Shown: positions 46,399 to 54,740, counted from the first letter of the stretch. The stretch: DNA of 64,000 nucleotides from Draconibacterium sp. (GCA_016705335.1 JADIYN010000030.1:1-64000), one strand, 5' to 3'. A program made the numbers and translations. Notes: generated by a model from the sequence alone, not told the origin.

Positions 46399-47664
46399 AT
46401 GGCAACAAAAAATTTACCGTTTTCAAAACAACAGATTGAGAAAATAATTGAAACCAATCCGACTCCGTTTCACATTTATGATGAAAAAGCAATTCGCGAA
46501 AATGCACGATATTTTAAAAATGCCTTTTCGTGGAACGAAGGTTTTAAAGAATATTATGCCATAAAATCGGCTCCGAATCCGTACCTGATGAAAATTTTGA
46601 GGGAAGAAGGATTTGGCATCGATTGCAGCTCAACTGCCGAACTTGAACTGGCCAAACGTGTAGGAATGAGCGGCGATGAAATTATGCTCACTTCAAACGA
46701 TACACCTGCCAGCGAATTTCAGTTGGCCAAAGATTTAGGCGCAATCATTAATCTTGATGATATTTCGCACATCGAATATGTTGACAAACATGTTGGGCTG
46801 CCTGATACAATTTGTATGCGTTACAATCCCGGCGACCTGAAACAGGGAAACCTGATAATCGGCCACCCTGAAGATGCAAAATACGGTTTCACGCACGAAC
46901 AGATGATTGAAGGTTACAGCTTGTTAAAAGCAAAAGGGGTGAAACATTTTGGAATTCATACAATGGTTGCCAGCAACGAGTTAGACCCCGATTATTTTAT
47001 TGAAACTGCCGAAATTCTTTTCAAACTGATTATAGAAGTAAAGGAAAAAACGGGTATTAAAATTGAATTTGCCAATTTGGGCGGAGGAATCGGAATACCT
47101 TACAAACCTGAAGACAAAGCCGTTGATTTGGAATACGTAAGTGCGGGAATTAAAAAATTGTATGATAATATGATTGTTCCCAACGATTTGGCGCCGCTTA
47201 AAATTTTCTTCGAGTCGGGCAGGGCAATTACCGGGCCTTATGGATATTTGGTAACAAAAGTGCGCCATATAAAAAACACATTTAAAAAGTTTGCCGGTTT
47301 GGATGCCTGCATGGTGAATTTAATGCGCCCCGCAATGTACGGCGCCTACCACCACATTACAGTTGTTGGAAAAGAAAACGAAAAACATACAGAAAAATAC
47401 GATGTAACCGGCTCGCTGTGCGAAAACAACGACAAATTTGCAATAGGTAGAATGTTGCCCGCACTGGAACCCAATGATATTATTGTAATTCACGATGCCG
47501 GTGCACATGGCCATTCAATGGGTTTTAACTACAATGGCAAACTAAAATCGGCAGAACTGCTGTTGCGCGAAAATGGCGATGCAGTTGAAATCCGCCGCGC
47601 CGAAACAATTGAAGATTATTTTGCAACACTCGATTTTGACGGATTAAAGGATTTTAAAGTATAA
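46399..47664 (+). CDS. lysA: Diaminopimelate decarboxylase-like PLP enzyme
   Basis: 421 aa, group IV PLP decarboxylase fold. The Schiff-base Lys56 lies in EYYAIKSAPNPYLMK, the phosphate loop in EFANLGGGIGIPYKPED, the substrate helix near ESGRAITGPYGYLV and the C-terminal motif DAGAHGHSMGFNYNGKLKSA. The catalytic Cys segment reads GSLCENNDKFA where CESGD is usual. LysA makes lysine from meso-diaminopimelate. The variant motifs are consistent with the form found in Bacteroidales, but a related decarboxylase cannot be excluded. Confidence 0.85.
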   Translation: MATKNLPFSKQQIEKIIETNPTPFHIYDEKAIRENARYFKNAFSWNEGFKEYYAIKSAPNPYLMKILREEGFGIDCSSTAELELAKRVGMSGDEIMLTSNDTPASEFQLAKDLGAIINLDDISHIEYVDKHVGLPDTICMRYNPGDLKQGNLIIGHPEDAKYGFTHEQMIEGYSLLKAKGVKHFGIHTMVASNELDPDYFIETAEILFKLIIEVKEKTGIKIEFANLGGGIGIPYKPEDKAVDLEYVSAGIKKLYDNMIVPNDLAPLKIFFESGRAITGPYGYLVTKVRHIKNTFKKFAGLDACMVNLMRPAMYGAYHHITVVGKENEKHTEKYDVTGSLCENNDKFAIGRMLPALEPNDIIVIHDAGAHGHSMGFNYNGKLKSAELLLRENGDAVEIRRAETIEDYFATLDFDGLKDFKV

Positions 47665-47683
47665 TTGACAAAATGAAATATTT

Positions 47684-47713
47684 AAAAAGGCCGGAACGAA
47701 ACCCGGCCTTTTT
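47684..47713 (+). terminator. Rho-independent terminator of lysA
   Basis: AAAAAGGCCGG (47684-47694) and CCGGCCTTTTT (47703-47713), a perfect 11-bp stem with a T run. Confidence 0.92.
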
Positions 47714-47720
47714 AATTAAA

Positions 47721-48045
47721 CACTGCTGCATTTTCACCCATCCTGCTGCAAGTTCACTTGTCCTGCCGGTGCTTTTGGCTTCCTGCTGATAACTTACCTG
47801 TCCTGCTGAAAATACTGCCATCCTGCAACTGGTTTTGGTTCCCTGCTTAGCAGGGCGACGATTTCCACCCACAGAGAAGGTTCCACTACCAGCAGGGCAG
47901 AGAAAATCATTCACAGGGAAGCCCTATCATGCAACAGGAAAGGAAAACCTGTAGCAGGGAAGCGTTTTTTTGTTGCAGGGAGCCAATTTGCTGAGCAGGG
48001 AAGCACCCCAAACCAGCAGGACGCAATTTCCACCTGCAGGAAGGG
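47721..48045. repeat. Array R2: inverted clusters of degenerate 20-21-bp repeats
   Basis: The left arm has units starting TCCTGC at 47741, 47761, 47781, 47801 and 47821, an exact 20-bp period, with degenerate units at 47721 (CACTGC) and 47841 (CCCTGC). The centre is the palindrome CCCTGCTTAGCAGGG (47841-47855). The right arm has ten inverted units (GCAGGG/ACAGGGA/GCAGGA) starting at 47850, 47871, 47892, 47913, 47934, 47954, 47975, 47995, 48016 and 48036 (steps 20-21). Between cores the sequence is unconserved. No coding potential beyond frames created by the period. Architecture equals that of R1 at 32060-32305. Confidence 0.85.
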
Positions 48046-48140
48046 TTTTTCTGTTTGCCTGAAAACAGGTAAATGCACCAAAGCCTATCCCGTTTCCAAT
48101 AATTGTTAAGTGTTTTACAACAAGTGGTACTAAAAATTTT

Positions 48141-48148
48141 TACATTTG
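48141..48148 (+). promoter_or_regulatory. Promoter-like -7 box downstream of array R2
   Basis: TACATTTG followed by AAAAAACAA, nearly the same as TACATTTGAAAAACAA after array R1, and 28 bp before an ATGAAC start. Confidence 0.45.
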
Positions 48149-48176
48149 AAAAAACAATTATTTTAAACCAAACAAG

Positions 48177-48257
48177 ATGAACCAAATAGCCTTGCCCAAA
48201 ACCAAACATTTCAAAAAAAAAAACAGTTTAAAACAAATAATTAAAACTTGCGTGTAA
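48177..48257 (+). CDS. Possible 26-residue peptide downstream of array R2
   Basis: ATGAACCAAATAGCC opens 26 codons to TAA (MNQIALPKTKHFKKKNSLKQ...). It is basic and contains an 11-A run, so its frame may be unreliable. Support is only positional, by analogy with 32454-32540. Confidence 0.25.
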   Translation: MNQIALPKTKHFKKKNSLKQIIKTCV

Positions 48258-48264
48258 TAGAATG

Positions 48265-48285
48265 ATACCCGCAATATGCGGGTAT
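48265..48285. repeat. Short perfect hairpin
   Basis: ATACCCGCA and TGCGGGTAT with a 3-nt loop (ATA), followed by ACAGATGTTTGGCACC. May be part of a cassette-type recombination-like flank. Confidence 0.5.
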
Positions 48286-48474
48286 ACAGATGTTTGGCAC
48301 CATTTAAAACCGACAAATTAGACAATTAAAAGAAAATATTTTTATGGATAATTGAGTACTTGGACTGATAGTTTTGATTGTAGTAATGAGGATTAAAAAG
48401 GGATAAACGAACAATTTAAACAAGGACAAGAATATGCGAAACAAAATCCATCACCTAGAGAATATCCTGATACA

Positions 48475-49008
48475 ATGAAAATTGATGAAAATCTTTTCTG
48501 GGAATTGATAGAATCAACTAAAAGCAAATCAAATGACTTAAATGGACAAATAAAATCATTGACACTTGAGCTGACAAATAAGGATAATGATTTCATTAAA
48601 AAATTTGAATGTACATTTCGAGAGACATTGATGAAATCATATCATTACAATGTAATGGCTGCTCAAAAGCTCATTGATAATTACGTTTCAGATGATACAT
48701 TTTTATATTTTAGATGTGCGGCTTTATTACAGGGTAAAATACCATATTACACATTGATTGACTCTACGAATAATTACGGGAAATTTTTAATGATTGATTA
48801 TTGGGGAGAAGGATTGTTATTTGTTTCAGATGATGCCTATAAACAAAAAAATAATAATGTAAATGAAAATGATTTACCGAGTATTTATGCTTCATTGATA
48901 AATTATGATTTTGGAACACATGTGATTCTAGGTGAATATTGGGAATCAAAAAGAGAAATTAAAAAAAGATTTCCAAATTTACATAATGATATCAAGATCA
49001 GAAAATAA
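48475..49008 (+). CDS. DUF4240 domain protein
   Basis: 177 aa. The N-terminal 110 residues match the DUF4240 pattern: DENLFWELIESTKSKSNDLN, FIKKFECTFRETLMKSYHYN, AAQKLIDNYVSDDTFLYFRC and ALLQGKIPYYTLIDSTNN. The rest is hydrophilic (GEYWESKREIKKRFPNLHND). DUF4240 proteins are small cytosolic proteins of unknown function, often near toxin or immunity genes. The frame is open upstream to 48397 but without an ATG, so the start at 48475 is the best available. The gene is isolated and A/T-rich compared with neighbours, which suggests transfer. Confidence 0.75.
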   Translation: MKIDENLFWELIESTKSKSNDLNGQIKSLTLELTNKDNDFIKKFECTFRETLMKSYHYNVMAAQKLIDNYVSDDTFLYFRCAALLQGKIPYYTLIDSTNNYGKFLMIDYWGEGLLFVSDDAYKQKNNNVNENDLPSIYASLINYDFGTHVILGEYWESKREIKKRFPNLHNDIKIRK

Positions 49009-49028
49009 AAGAAAAACGAGTGCCAACA

Positions 49029-49141
49029 GCCAATATAGGTATGCGTGGGGATAGTGGTTGCATTTAACATCCCGTCTCCGTTTCAGTGTTTTTCTCGGCG
49101 GATACGAACGAGCTCCGAAATCCACGCCTACCCATATTGGC
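49029..49141. repeat. Long hyphenated inverted repeat after the DUF4240 gene
   Basis: GCCAATATAGGTATGCGTGG (49029-49048) and CCACGCCTACCCATATTGGC (49122-49141) pair at 17 of 20 positions around a 73-nt, more GC-rich loop. The outer flanks read GTGCCAACA and AAAACGTTATCACC. The size and shape resemble integron attC sites, but the core does not fit the GTTRRRY consensus. Confidence 0.5.
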
Positions 49142-49210
49142 AAAACGTTATCACCAATCTGTTCAAAAAAAAACCAAACTAAATTTTAATCTCTCTGAAA
49201 TTTTAGCTTC

Positions 49211-49218
49211 TATCTTTG
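49211..49218 (+). promoter_or_regulatory. -7 box of the serine hydrolase gene
   Basis: TATCTTTG, an exact TAnnTTTG match 28 bp before the ATG. Confidence 0.5.
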
Positions 49219-49246
49219 TGAAAAATTTCAATTTTAAAACTTATTT

Positions 49247-50316
49247 ATGAAATTCCTGAAAATCCTATTTGTACTGATAATTCCAATTTTAGGTTGTAGT
49301 AAAAATGATGATGAAACACCACCCAATCCTGATGAATCTATGTATTTTCCTTCAAATACTGATGACGTCTGGGAAACAAAATCACTTTCAAGTTTGGGTT
49401 GGAACGAAAGTGCAGTACAACCTTTAAAAGAATTTCTTAATCAAAAGCACACAAAATCGTTTATGATTCTTGTAAACGGAAGAATTGTTATGGAGGAGTA
49501 TTTTGATGGGCATACTTCAGCTACGTCATGGCAATGGAATAGTGCAAGTAAAACATTGGTTGCAACTACAACAGGAATAGCTCAACAGGAAGGACTGCTG
49601 AATATTAACAACAAAGTATCACAATATTTAGGAACGGGTTGGACAAGTGAACCCTTGGAAAAAGAAAATTTAATTACCTCACGAAACCTGCTCACAATGA
49701 CTTCGGGCATTGATGATGCAAGCGAACTGGTAATAAAACTGAATTTAAAATACCTTGCAGATGCCGGTACAAGGTGGTCATACCATAATGTATTTCAAAA
49801 ATTAATGGATGTTGTTGCAGAGGCGGGTAGCCAGGATTTTGAGGCATATTTTAATACAAGATTAAAAAACAAAATTGGAATGGACGGCATTTGGAACAAT
49901 GGAATAATATTTAAAATATATCATAGCAATACCCGAAGCATGGCAAGATTTGGATTATTGGCACTCAACAAAGGAAAATGGGAAAATGAATCAATCATAT
50001 ATGAAGCTTTTTTTAGTGAAAGTATTGGTACTTCACAAAATATAAACCCGGCATACGGATATTTATGGTGGTTAAATGGTAAAACGAGTTATATGATTCC
50101 CGGCGGCCAAACCGTTTACCAGGAACCTTGGTGCCAAATGCTCCATCGGATATGTATGCTGCAATGGGCGCGGAGGATCAGCGCATTTATGTAATTCCAG
50201 GCAAAAATATGGTGGTTGTAAGAATGGGAAATGCATCAGATCCGGCTAATCCGGGTTTTGCACTTTCAGGATTTGACAATGCGCTTTGGGAAAAAATAAA
50301 TGCTGTAATAAATTAA
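49247..50316 (+). CDS. Class C beta-lactamase-family serine hydrolase lipoprotein (frameshifted)
   Basis: Lipoprotein signal MKFLKILFVLIIPILGCSKN. Beta-lactamase/transpeptidase-like fold: SxxK motif in WNSASKTLVATTTGIAQQEG, YxN in WSYHNVFQKLMDVVAEAGS, and the core TSRNLLTMTSGIDDASELV. The frame breaks near 50130; the other frame restores NAPSDMYAAMGAEDQRIYVI, PGKNMVVVRMGNASDP and the end. Restored length is about 356 aa. Members are esterases or peptidases, and lactamase activity should not be assumed. Confidence 0.88.
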
Positions 50317-50505
50317 ATATCGATAATCTGTCAGTTAAATTAAGGAACCTTTGATATCAACCTGAAAGTGGATGAGGTTCCTGTATAATTAGTAAAAAGT
50401 ATTTCTTTTACCATCGACCAAAAATAATAAACCCTGAAAACCAAAACCGTTCAAACTTAAAACCAGCCTTTTTTTTGTAATTTAGAAGCCAATTACAAAA
50501 AAGGA

Positions 50506-51549
50506 ATGAGAATAGGATTTGATGCAAAACGCGCTTTTTTAAATGCTTCGGGACTGGGAAATTACAGTCGGAATACGATAAATGCACTTCATCATTATAA
50601 CGCTGAAAATCAACTGATACTTTTTACCCCTGAAATTAAAAACGAATTATTTTCAAACTACAGTCAATTTGAAGTTGTTTCGCCCCAAAATCGGATGTTT
50701 AAAATTTACAGTTCGTTTTGGCGAAATTTTATGGTTAGCCGCGAATTGAAAACAAGGAGTATTGACATTTTTCACGGGTTGAGTAACGAATTGCCAAAAG
50801 GAATCCATAAAACTGAAATTCCGTCAGTAGTTACAATTCACGATTTGATTTTTATTCGTTTCCCTGAATTCTACAAAGCCATCGACCGTAATATTTATTT
50901 CAACAAAGTAAAATATGCCTGTTCTTCAGCACAAAAAATTATTGCAATAAGCGAACAAACCAGGGACGATATTATCAGGTTTTTCAACTCAGAAAACCTG
51001 CGTTCAAAATACAATCTTAAAAAACAGTTTGTTTTATCTGTTGGGACCCACGAACCCCGGAAAAACCAACTTTCATTATTAAAAGCAATAATATATGAAA
51101 GACTTGACATACAGGTTGTTTTTGTAGGAAAACATACTTCATATACTAAAAAAATGAACCGTTTTATTGCAGAGAATAAAATGGCAGGCCAGGTAATTTT
51201 TCTAAACGATATATCAGAAATCGATTTGGCCGGACTTTACAGGCTGGCAACTTTGTCAGTTTATATTTCGTTTTTCGAAGGATTTGGTTTGCCGGTAATT
51301 GAGTCAATGGCAAGTGGCTGTCCGGTTATTACATCAAATGTTTCGTGCCTGCCTGAAACTGCGGGTGGGGCTGCCGTTTTGTGTTCGCTTAACGATATTG
51401 GTGAACTTGGAAAACAGATTCGATTAATTCTTGAAAATAAAACCCACCGACAGGTTTTGGTTGAAAAAGGTTTGGAAAGAGCAAAAATATTTCATCCTGA
51501 ACATTTTTCTAAAAAAATGATTTCTTTGTACAACGAAATTCTATTCTGA
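50506..51549 (+). CDS. Glycosyltransferase family 4 protein
   Basis: 347 aa GT-B enzyme. The N-terminal nucleotide-sugar lobe begins MRIGFDAKRAFLNASGLGNY; IDIFHGLSNELPKGIHKTEI and VTIHDLIFIRFPEFYKAIDR are typical of mannosyltransferase-like GT4 members. The C-terminal lobe has FVLSVGTHEPRKNQLSLLKA and the donor-site motif FFEGFGLPVIESMASGCPVI. It transfers a sugar from an activated donor to a glycan or lipid; substrates unknown. It is followed after 5 bp by tsaC. Confidence 0.92.
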   Translation: MRIGFDAKRAFLNASGLGNYSRNTINALHHYNAENQLILFTPEIKNELFSNYSQFEVVSPQNRMFKIYSSFWRNFMVSRELKTRSIDIFHGLSNELPKGIHKTEIPSVVTIHDLIFIRFPEFYKAIDRNIYFNKVKYACSSAQKIIAISEQTRDDIIRFFNSENLRSKYNLKKQFVLSVGTHEPRKNQLSLLKAIIYERLDIQVVFVGKHTSYTKKMNRFIAENKMAGQVIFLNDISEIDLAGLYRLATLSVYISFFEGFGLPVIESMASGCPVITSNVSCLPETAGGAAVLCSLNDIGELGKQIRLILENKTHRQVLVEKGLERAKIFHPEHFSKKMISLYNEILF

Positions 51550-51554
51550 ATACC

Positions 51555-52117
51555 ATGCACGAAGACATTAAAAAAGCACTTGAGGTTTTAAAAATGGCGG
51601 CATAATTTTGTATCCTACCGACACTATTTGGGGAATTGGCTGCGATGCAACAAATGAAAAAGCGGTTGAAAAAATATACAAAATCAAAAAGCGCGAAGAC
51701 AGCAAAAGTATGCTGGTTTTGATGGAGAACCCAGCATTGCTTGAACGTTATGTTGATGATGTTCCGGAAATTGCATGGGATCTGGTTGAAGTTGCCACAA
51801 CGCCGCTTACTGTTATTTATCCGAATGCAAAAAACCTGGCAAAAAACCTTGTTGCCGATGATGGAAGTATCGGAATCAGGTTTACAAAAGAGGCTTTTAC
51901 TACTCAACTTTTACAGCGTTTTCGCAAACCGCTTGTTTCAACTTCGGCAAATATAAGTGGCGAAAAATCGCCGGCATTTTTTGATGAAATTTCGGAAGAA
52001 ATTAAAAGTCAAGTGGATTATATTGTTGAATTCCGTCAAAATGATACAACACCTGCCAATCCATCAAGTATTATTAAACTTGGTGCCGGCGGGCGAATTG
52101 ATATCATCAGAAAATAA
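51555..52117 (+). CDS. tsaC: Threonylcarbamoyl-AMP synthase, Sua5/YciO/YrdC type (frameshifted)
   Basis: ATG at 51555 (MHEDIKKALEVLK) then a break in an A-rich run near 51590; the other frame gives NGGIILYPTDTIWGIGCDAT. The signature KREDSKSMLVLMENPALLE and FRKPLVSTSANISGEKSPAF are clear. About 187 aa restored, normal for the single-domain enzyme. It makes threonylcarbamoyl-AMP for tRNA t6A37, working with TsaE (17891). The intact ORF lacks the first 17 residues only because of the frameshift. Expected to be essential. Confidence 0.9.
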
Positions 52118-52120
52118 AAA

Positions 52121-52145
52121 AAGCTGCCCCAGATCGAAGCAGCTT
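52121..52145. terminator. Bidirectional terminator between tsaC and mscL
   Basis: AAGCTGC (52121-52127) and GCAGCTT (52139-52145) preceded by A residues and followed by T-rich sequence. Confidence 0.8.
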
Positions 52146-52166
52146 ATATATTTTTCGGTTTAATTT

Positions 52167-52598
52167 TTATTTCTTTTCCTTTAAAATATCACGGATTTCT
52201 GACAACAAAACTTCTTCTTTTGTTGGAAGTGCTGGTGCAGGTGGCGCTGCAGGTACTGCTTCTTGTTTCTTTTTCATGCTGTTCATTGCTTTAATCATCA
52301 TGAAAATAGCAAATGCGATAATGATGAAATCGACTGTAACCTGAATGAAATTTCCGTAATTAATGGAAACCGCAGCAGTTGTAACCGCACCGGCAGCATC
52401 AAAAACAGGTTCTTTAAGAATAAATTTCAAATCGGTAAAAGATACACCTCCCATTAGTAAACCAATAGGCGGCATAATTACATCCGCAACAACAGAACTG
52501 ACGATTTTTCCGAAAGCACCACCAATAATGATACCCACTGCCATGTCAACCACGTTACCGCGCATAGCAAACTCTTTGAATTCTTTTAACATACTCAT
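52167..52598 (-). CDS. mscL: Large-conductance mechanosensitive channel
   Basis: 143 aa. The N-terminal helix and TM1 are MLKEFKEFAMRGNVVDMAVG and IIIGGAFGKIVSSVVADVIM, with the MPP turn; TM2 is NFIQVTVDFIIIAFAIFMMI. The C-terminal bundle is Ala/Pro-rich followed by EEVLLSEIRDILKEK. MscL forms a pentameric emergency-release channel that opens under membrane tension. Length and features are typical. Convergent with tsaC. Confidence 0.96.
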   Translation of the reverse strand: MSMLKEFKEFAMRGNVVDMAVGIIIGGAFGKIVSSVVADVIMPPIGLLMGGVSFTDLKFILKEPVFDAAGAVTTAAVSINYGNFIQVTVDFIIIAFAIFMMIKAMNSMKKKQEAVPAAPPAPALPTKEEVLLSEIRDILKEKK

Positions 52599-52671
52599 GA
52601 CATTGATTTTTATTAAGTTAAATTTAAAGCAAGAAAGTTAAAAAAATTATTGAAAAATAAAAGAAAAAAAA

Positions 52672-52695
52672 AGCCGATGAAAAAATTCACCGGCT
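52672..52695 (-). terminator. Terminator of the DUF2807 gene
   Basis: AGCCG (52672-52676) and CGGCT (52691-52695) with inner TGAA/TTCA pairing; on the minus strand followed by a long T run. Confidence 0.75.
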
Positions 52696-52715
52696 AACCA
52701 TAAGTTTAAATGATT

Positions 52716-53421
52716 TTATCTTTCTTTTACTTTTCCCGAACCTGCTATTGAAGATTCTATTGCCGGGTTTCCGGTGTAATAAACATTGCCTGAACCTGCG
52801 ATTCTTACTTTTATTGACCCGTTTGAAAAAACTGAACTATTGCCAGAGCCCGAAGTTTGGGCATCCACATTTTTGGCTTCAAAACCGCTGGCATCCATAT
52901 TTCCTGAGCCTGTAATGCGTGTTTTTAATTCATCGGCAACACCGCTACCCTCAATTTTGATATTTCCTGAACCTGAAATTGTTGCACTTACCCGTTCAGC
53001 TGTAAGTTGTTCAATTTTGATATTTCCGCTGCCACTAATTAACAAATCCAGGATTCTTGTTTCAATTTTTTCAGAAATGATATCACCAGATCCCGATAAA
53101 TTTAAACCATCTACTTCAGGAACAGAAATGTAGATTTCGATTTTTCCCGGATCCCATTTCTTAAAAATATTATTGGTTGGAAACTTAATATTTAAGGTTC
53201 GCCCCTTAACTTCGGTAATAATTTGTTCAAGAGTTTCAGAATCTGCGACTATCCTCACGCTTTGTTTCTCTCCCTGCTCCAGATAAACTTTTGCCGAAAT
53301 CCTTAATGATATTTCCGGAAAACGATGGTAATTCACGGGTTTCTTCCTTTGCCAAAACCGGATTTCCCCAAAAAAAACCAATCATCAAAGAGATAATGAA
53401 AAATAAGATTTTGCTTTTCAT
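52716..53421 (-). CDS. Head-GIN (DUF2807) domain exported protein (frameshifted)
   Basis: Start at 53421 with signal peptide MKSKILFFIISLMIGFFWGN. The frame breaks near 53315, and the other frame gives ISLRISAKVYLEQGEKQSVR. The mature protein is built from repeated SGSGNI strands (LNLSGSGDIISEKIETRILD, LLISGSGNIKIEQLTAERVS, TISGSGNIKIEGSGVADELK, RITGSGNMDASGFEAKNVDA). Restored length about 235 aa. DUF2807 proteins are parallel beta-sheet proteins of unknown function. It is preceded by CTGTGTAAC and CGTC elements like an ECF promoter and may belong to the regulon of the sigma factor at 31304. Confidence 0.83.
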
Positions 53422-53489
53422 TATTAATTGATTTAAAAAATGTTCAGATTGAATTTTAAACGCAATTCATATTTTTGACACTTACAAAT

Positions 53490-53517
53490 GACGGTTAAAA
53501 ATTGAAATGTTACACAG
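53490..53517 (-). promoter_or_regulatory. Candidate ECF-type promoter of the DUF2807 gene
   Basis: On the minus strand CTGTGTAAC (53509-53517), a 15-bp spacer and CGTC (53490-53493). The -35-like 9-mer is identical to the one before the ECF sigma gene. Confidence 0.5.
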
Positions 53518-53540
53518 GAAAAAAATATTTCGGATAGAAG

Positions 53541-54069
53541 TTAATCAAACAAAAACCCTTCAAACAACTTTAGTTTAATGATTTTATTGATTTTGTCAAG
53601 AAGAACTATAAAAATCTTCATTAAAAGGAACAAGTAGTTCTTTGCCCTTAAAATTAACTGTAAAACAATATTTCCTGAATAATTATCCACCTGATCGATC
53701 AAACCTATTTCGCCTAAAATTTCGTCAACCAATAAGTAGTTTACCAATTCTGAATCATTTAGTTCATCAGGTGAAACAATAATTTCGGTTTTGAATAAAA
53801 ACACCGAACTGCCCACCATCCGTTTTGCATATTTTTCTGATTCAACTCCATCGAAAGTTATAATCGCCGAATTGTCGGTTTTAAAACGGAAACCATCTTC
53901 CAAAAAAAAAATGGCACAAGCAATCCATCAAGTTCAACAAAAAGCGGTCGGCATTTTCAATCGAAGCTTCAAAATGAGGTTCAAACTCAAGCACAATTTC
54001 GCCAAAAACACCATGTGTTTTTTTTATAAAACCAACTTTTTCGCAATCAGCTTTTGGTATTGTTTCCAT
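53541..54069 (-). CDS. rimM: Ribosome maturation factor RimM (multiply frameshifted)
   Basis: RimM binds S19 and helps mature the 30S head. ATG at 54069, then CEKVGFIKKTHGVFGEIVLE is the family N-terminus. Breaks near 53898 and twice near 53650-53620 are needed to read on: DGFRFKTDNSAIITFDGVES, LLVDEILGEIGLIDQVDN, then VNFKGKELLVPFNEDF and IVLLDKINKIIKLKLFEGF. Restored length is about 176 aa. The order rpsP-rimM on the same strand is the conserved one, which fixes the identity. Three compensating indels in one small housekeeping gene indicate sequence errors. Confidence 0.88.
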
Positions 54070-54162
54070 TGTTGCAAATATAGTTAAAAGGCTTGGTTGG
54101 AAGCAAAAAAAACCATCAGTCTATTAACGAATGGTTTTTTATTTTGCGATGATTTCTTTTAA

Positions 54163-54740
54163 TTAAGATTCAGCGCCTTCGGTTTCAGGAGCTTCAGGAG
54201 CTTCAACTTCGGCAGCAGCTTCTGTTGCAGCTTCTTTTTCTGCTCTTTCCGCATCTCTTTTTGCTTTAGCTTCAGCAGCTAATTCAGCATTTTTAGCGGC
54301 AATTGCAGCAACTTTTTGTTCCTTCACTTTTGCTTCGGCAGCCATTTGTTTTTTAACTTCTGCGTCAGCGTCGCCAGCTAATCTGTCGATTTTTGCCTGG
54401 ATTGTTGCGTCTTTTCAGTCATCCAATTGTCCAATCGCTTTTCAGCTTCAACAACATCAAAAGCTCCTTTTTTAACTCCACCCATAAGGTGTTTTTTGTA
54501 GAGTACACCTTTGTACGACAAAATTGCCTTTACGGTGTCGGTAGGTTGTGCGCCTTTTGTAAGCCAGTCGTAAGCTTTATCAAAATCGAGATTGATAGTA
54601 GCAGGATTTGAATTCGGATTGTAAGTTCCTATTGATTCAATGTACCTGCCATCTCGTGGCGACCTGCTATCAGCTACCACAATGTGGTAGTAAGCAAAAC
54701 GTTTGCGGCCATGCCGCGCTAGTCTCATTTTTACTGGCAT
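54163..54740 (-). CDS. rpsP: 30S ribosomal protein S16 with Bacteroidota C-terminal extension (frameshifted)
   Basis: Core S16 domain MPVKMRLARHGRKRFAYYHI, VVADSRSPRDGRYIESIGTY and LSYKGVLYKKHLMGGVKKGA. Near 54410 the frame breaks inside DNWMTEK. The other frame continues into a long Ala/Glu/Lys-rich coiled-coil-like tail (KQMAAEAKVKEQKVAAIAAK, EAATEAAAEVEAPEAPETEG), typical of S16 in this phylum. Restored length about 191 aa. Downstream on the same strand is rimM. The break in an essential ribosomal gene is best explained as an error. Confidence 0.95.

Larger units (their letters stand above)
47665..48474. other. Long intergenic region carrying array R2
   Basis: 810 bp holding the lysA terminator, array R2, a promoter-like box (48141-48148), a 26-codon ORF (48177-48257), a short hairpin (48265-48285) and about 190 bp of A/T-rich sequence before the DUF4240 gene. 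The open frames at 47654-47914 and 47907-48209 on the minus strand follow the array and are not accepted as genes. Confidence 0.6.

Noticed and set aside
47721..48045. CRISPR array
   Set aside because: Repeat cores are only 6-8 bp, they change strand at the centre, spacers are too short, and no cas genes are present.
47721..48045. Replication-origin iterons
   Set aside because: No dnaA, rep or partition gene nearby; the inverted mirror layout is not typical of iterons.
47654..48209. Two minus-strand ORFs across array R2
   Set aside because: Both run across the array, one reaches into the lysA terminator, and their composition reflects the repeat grid, not protein sequence.
49029..49141. Confirmed integron attC site
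   Set aside because: Shape is similar, but the core does not meet the GTTRRRY consensus and no integrase is in the window. Kept only as a repeat.
50343..50382. Hairpin AGGAACCT / AGGTTCCT as terminator of the serine hydrolase gene
   Set aside because: 24-nt loop and no T run; could be chance.
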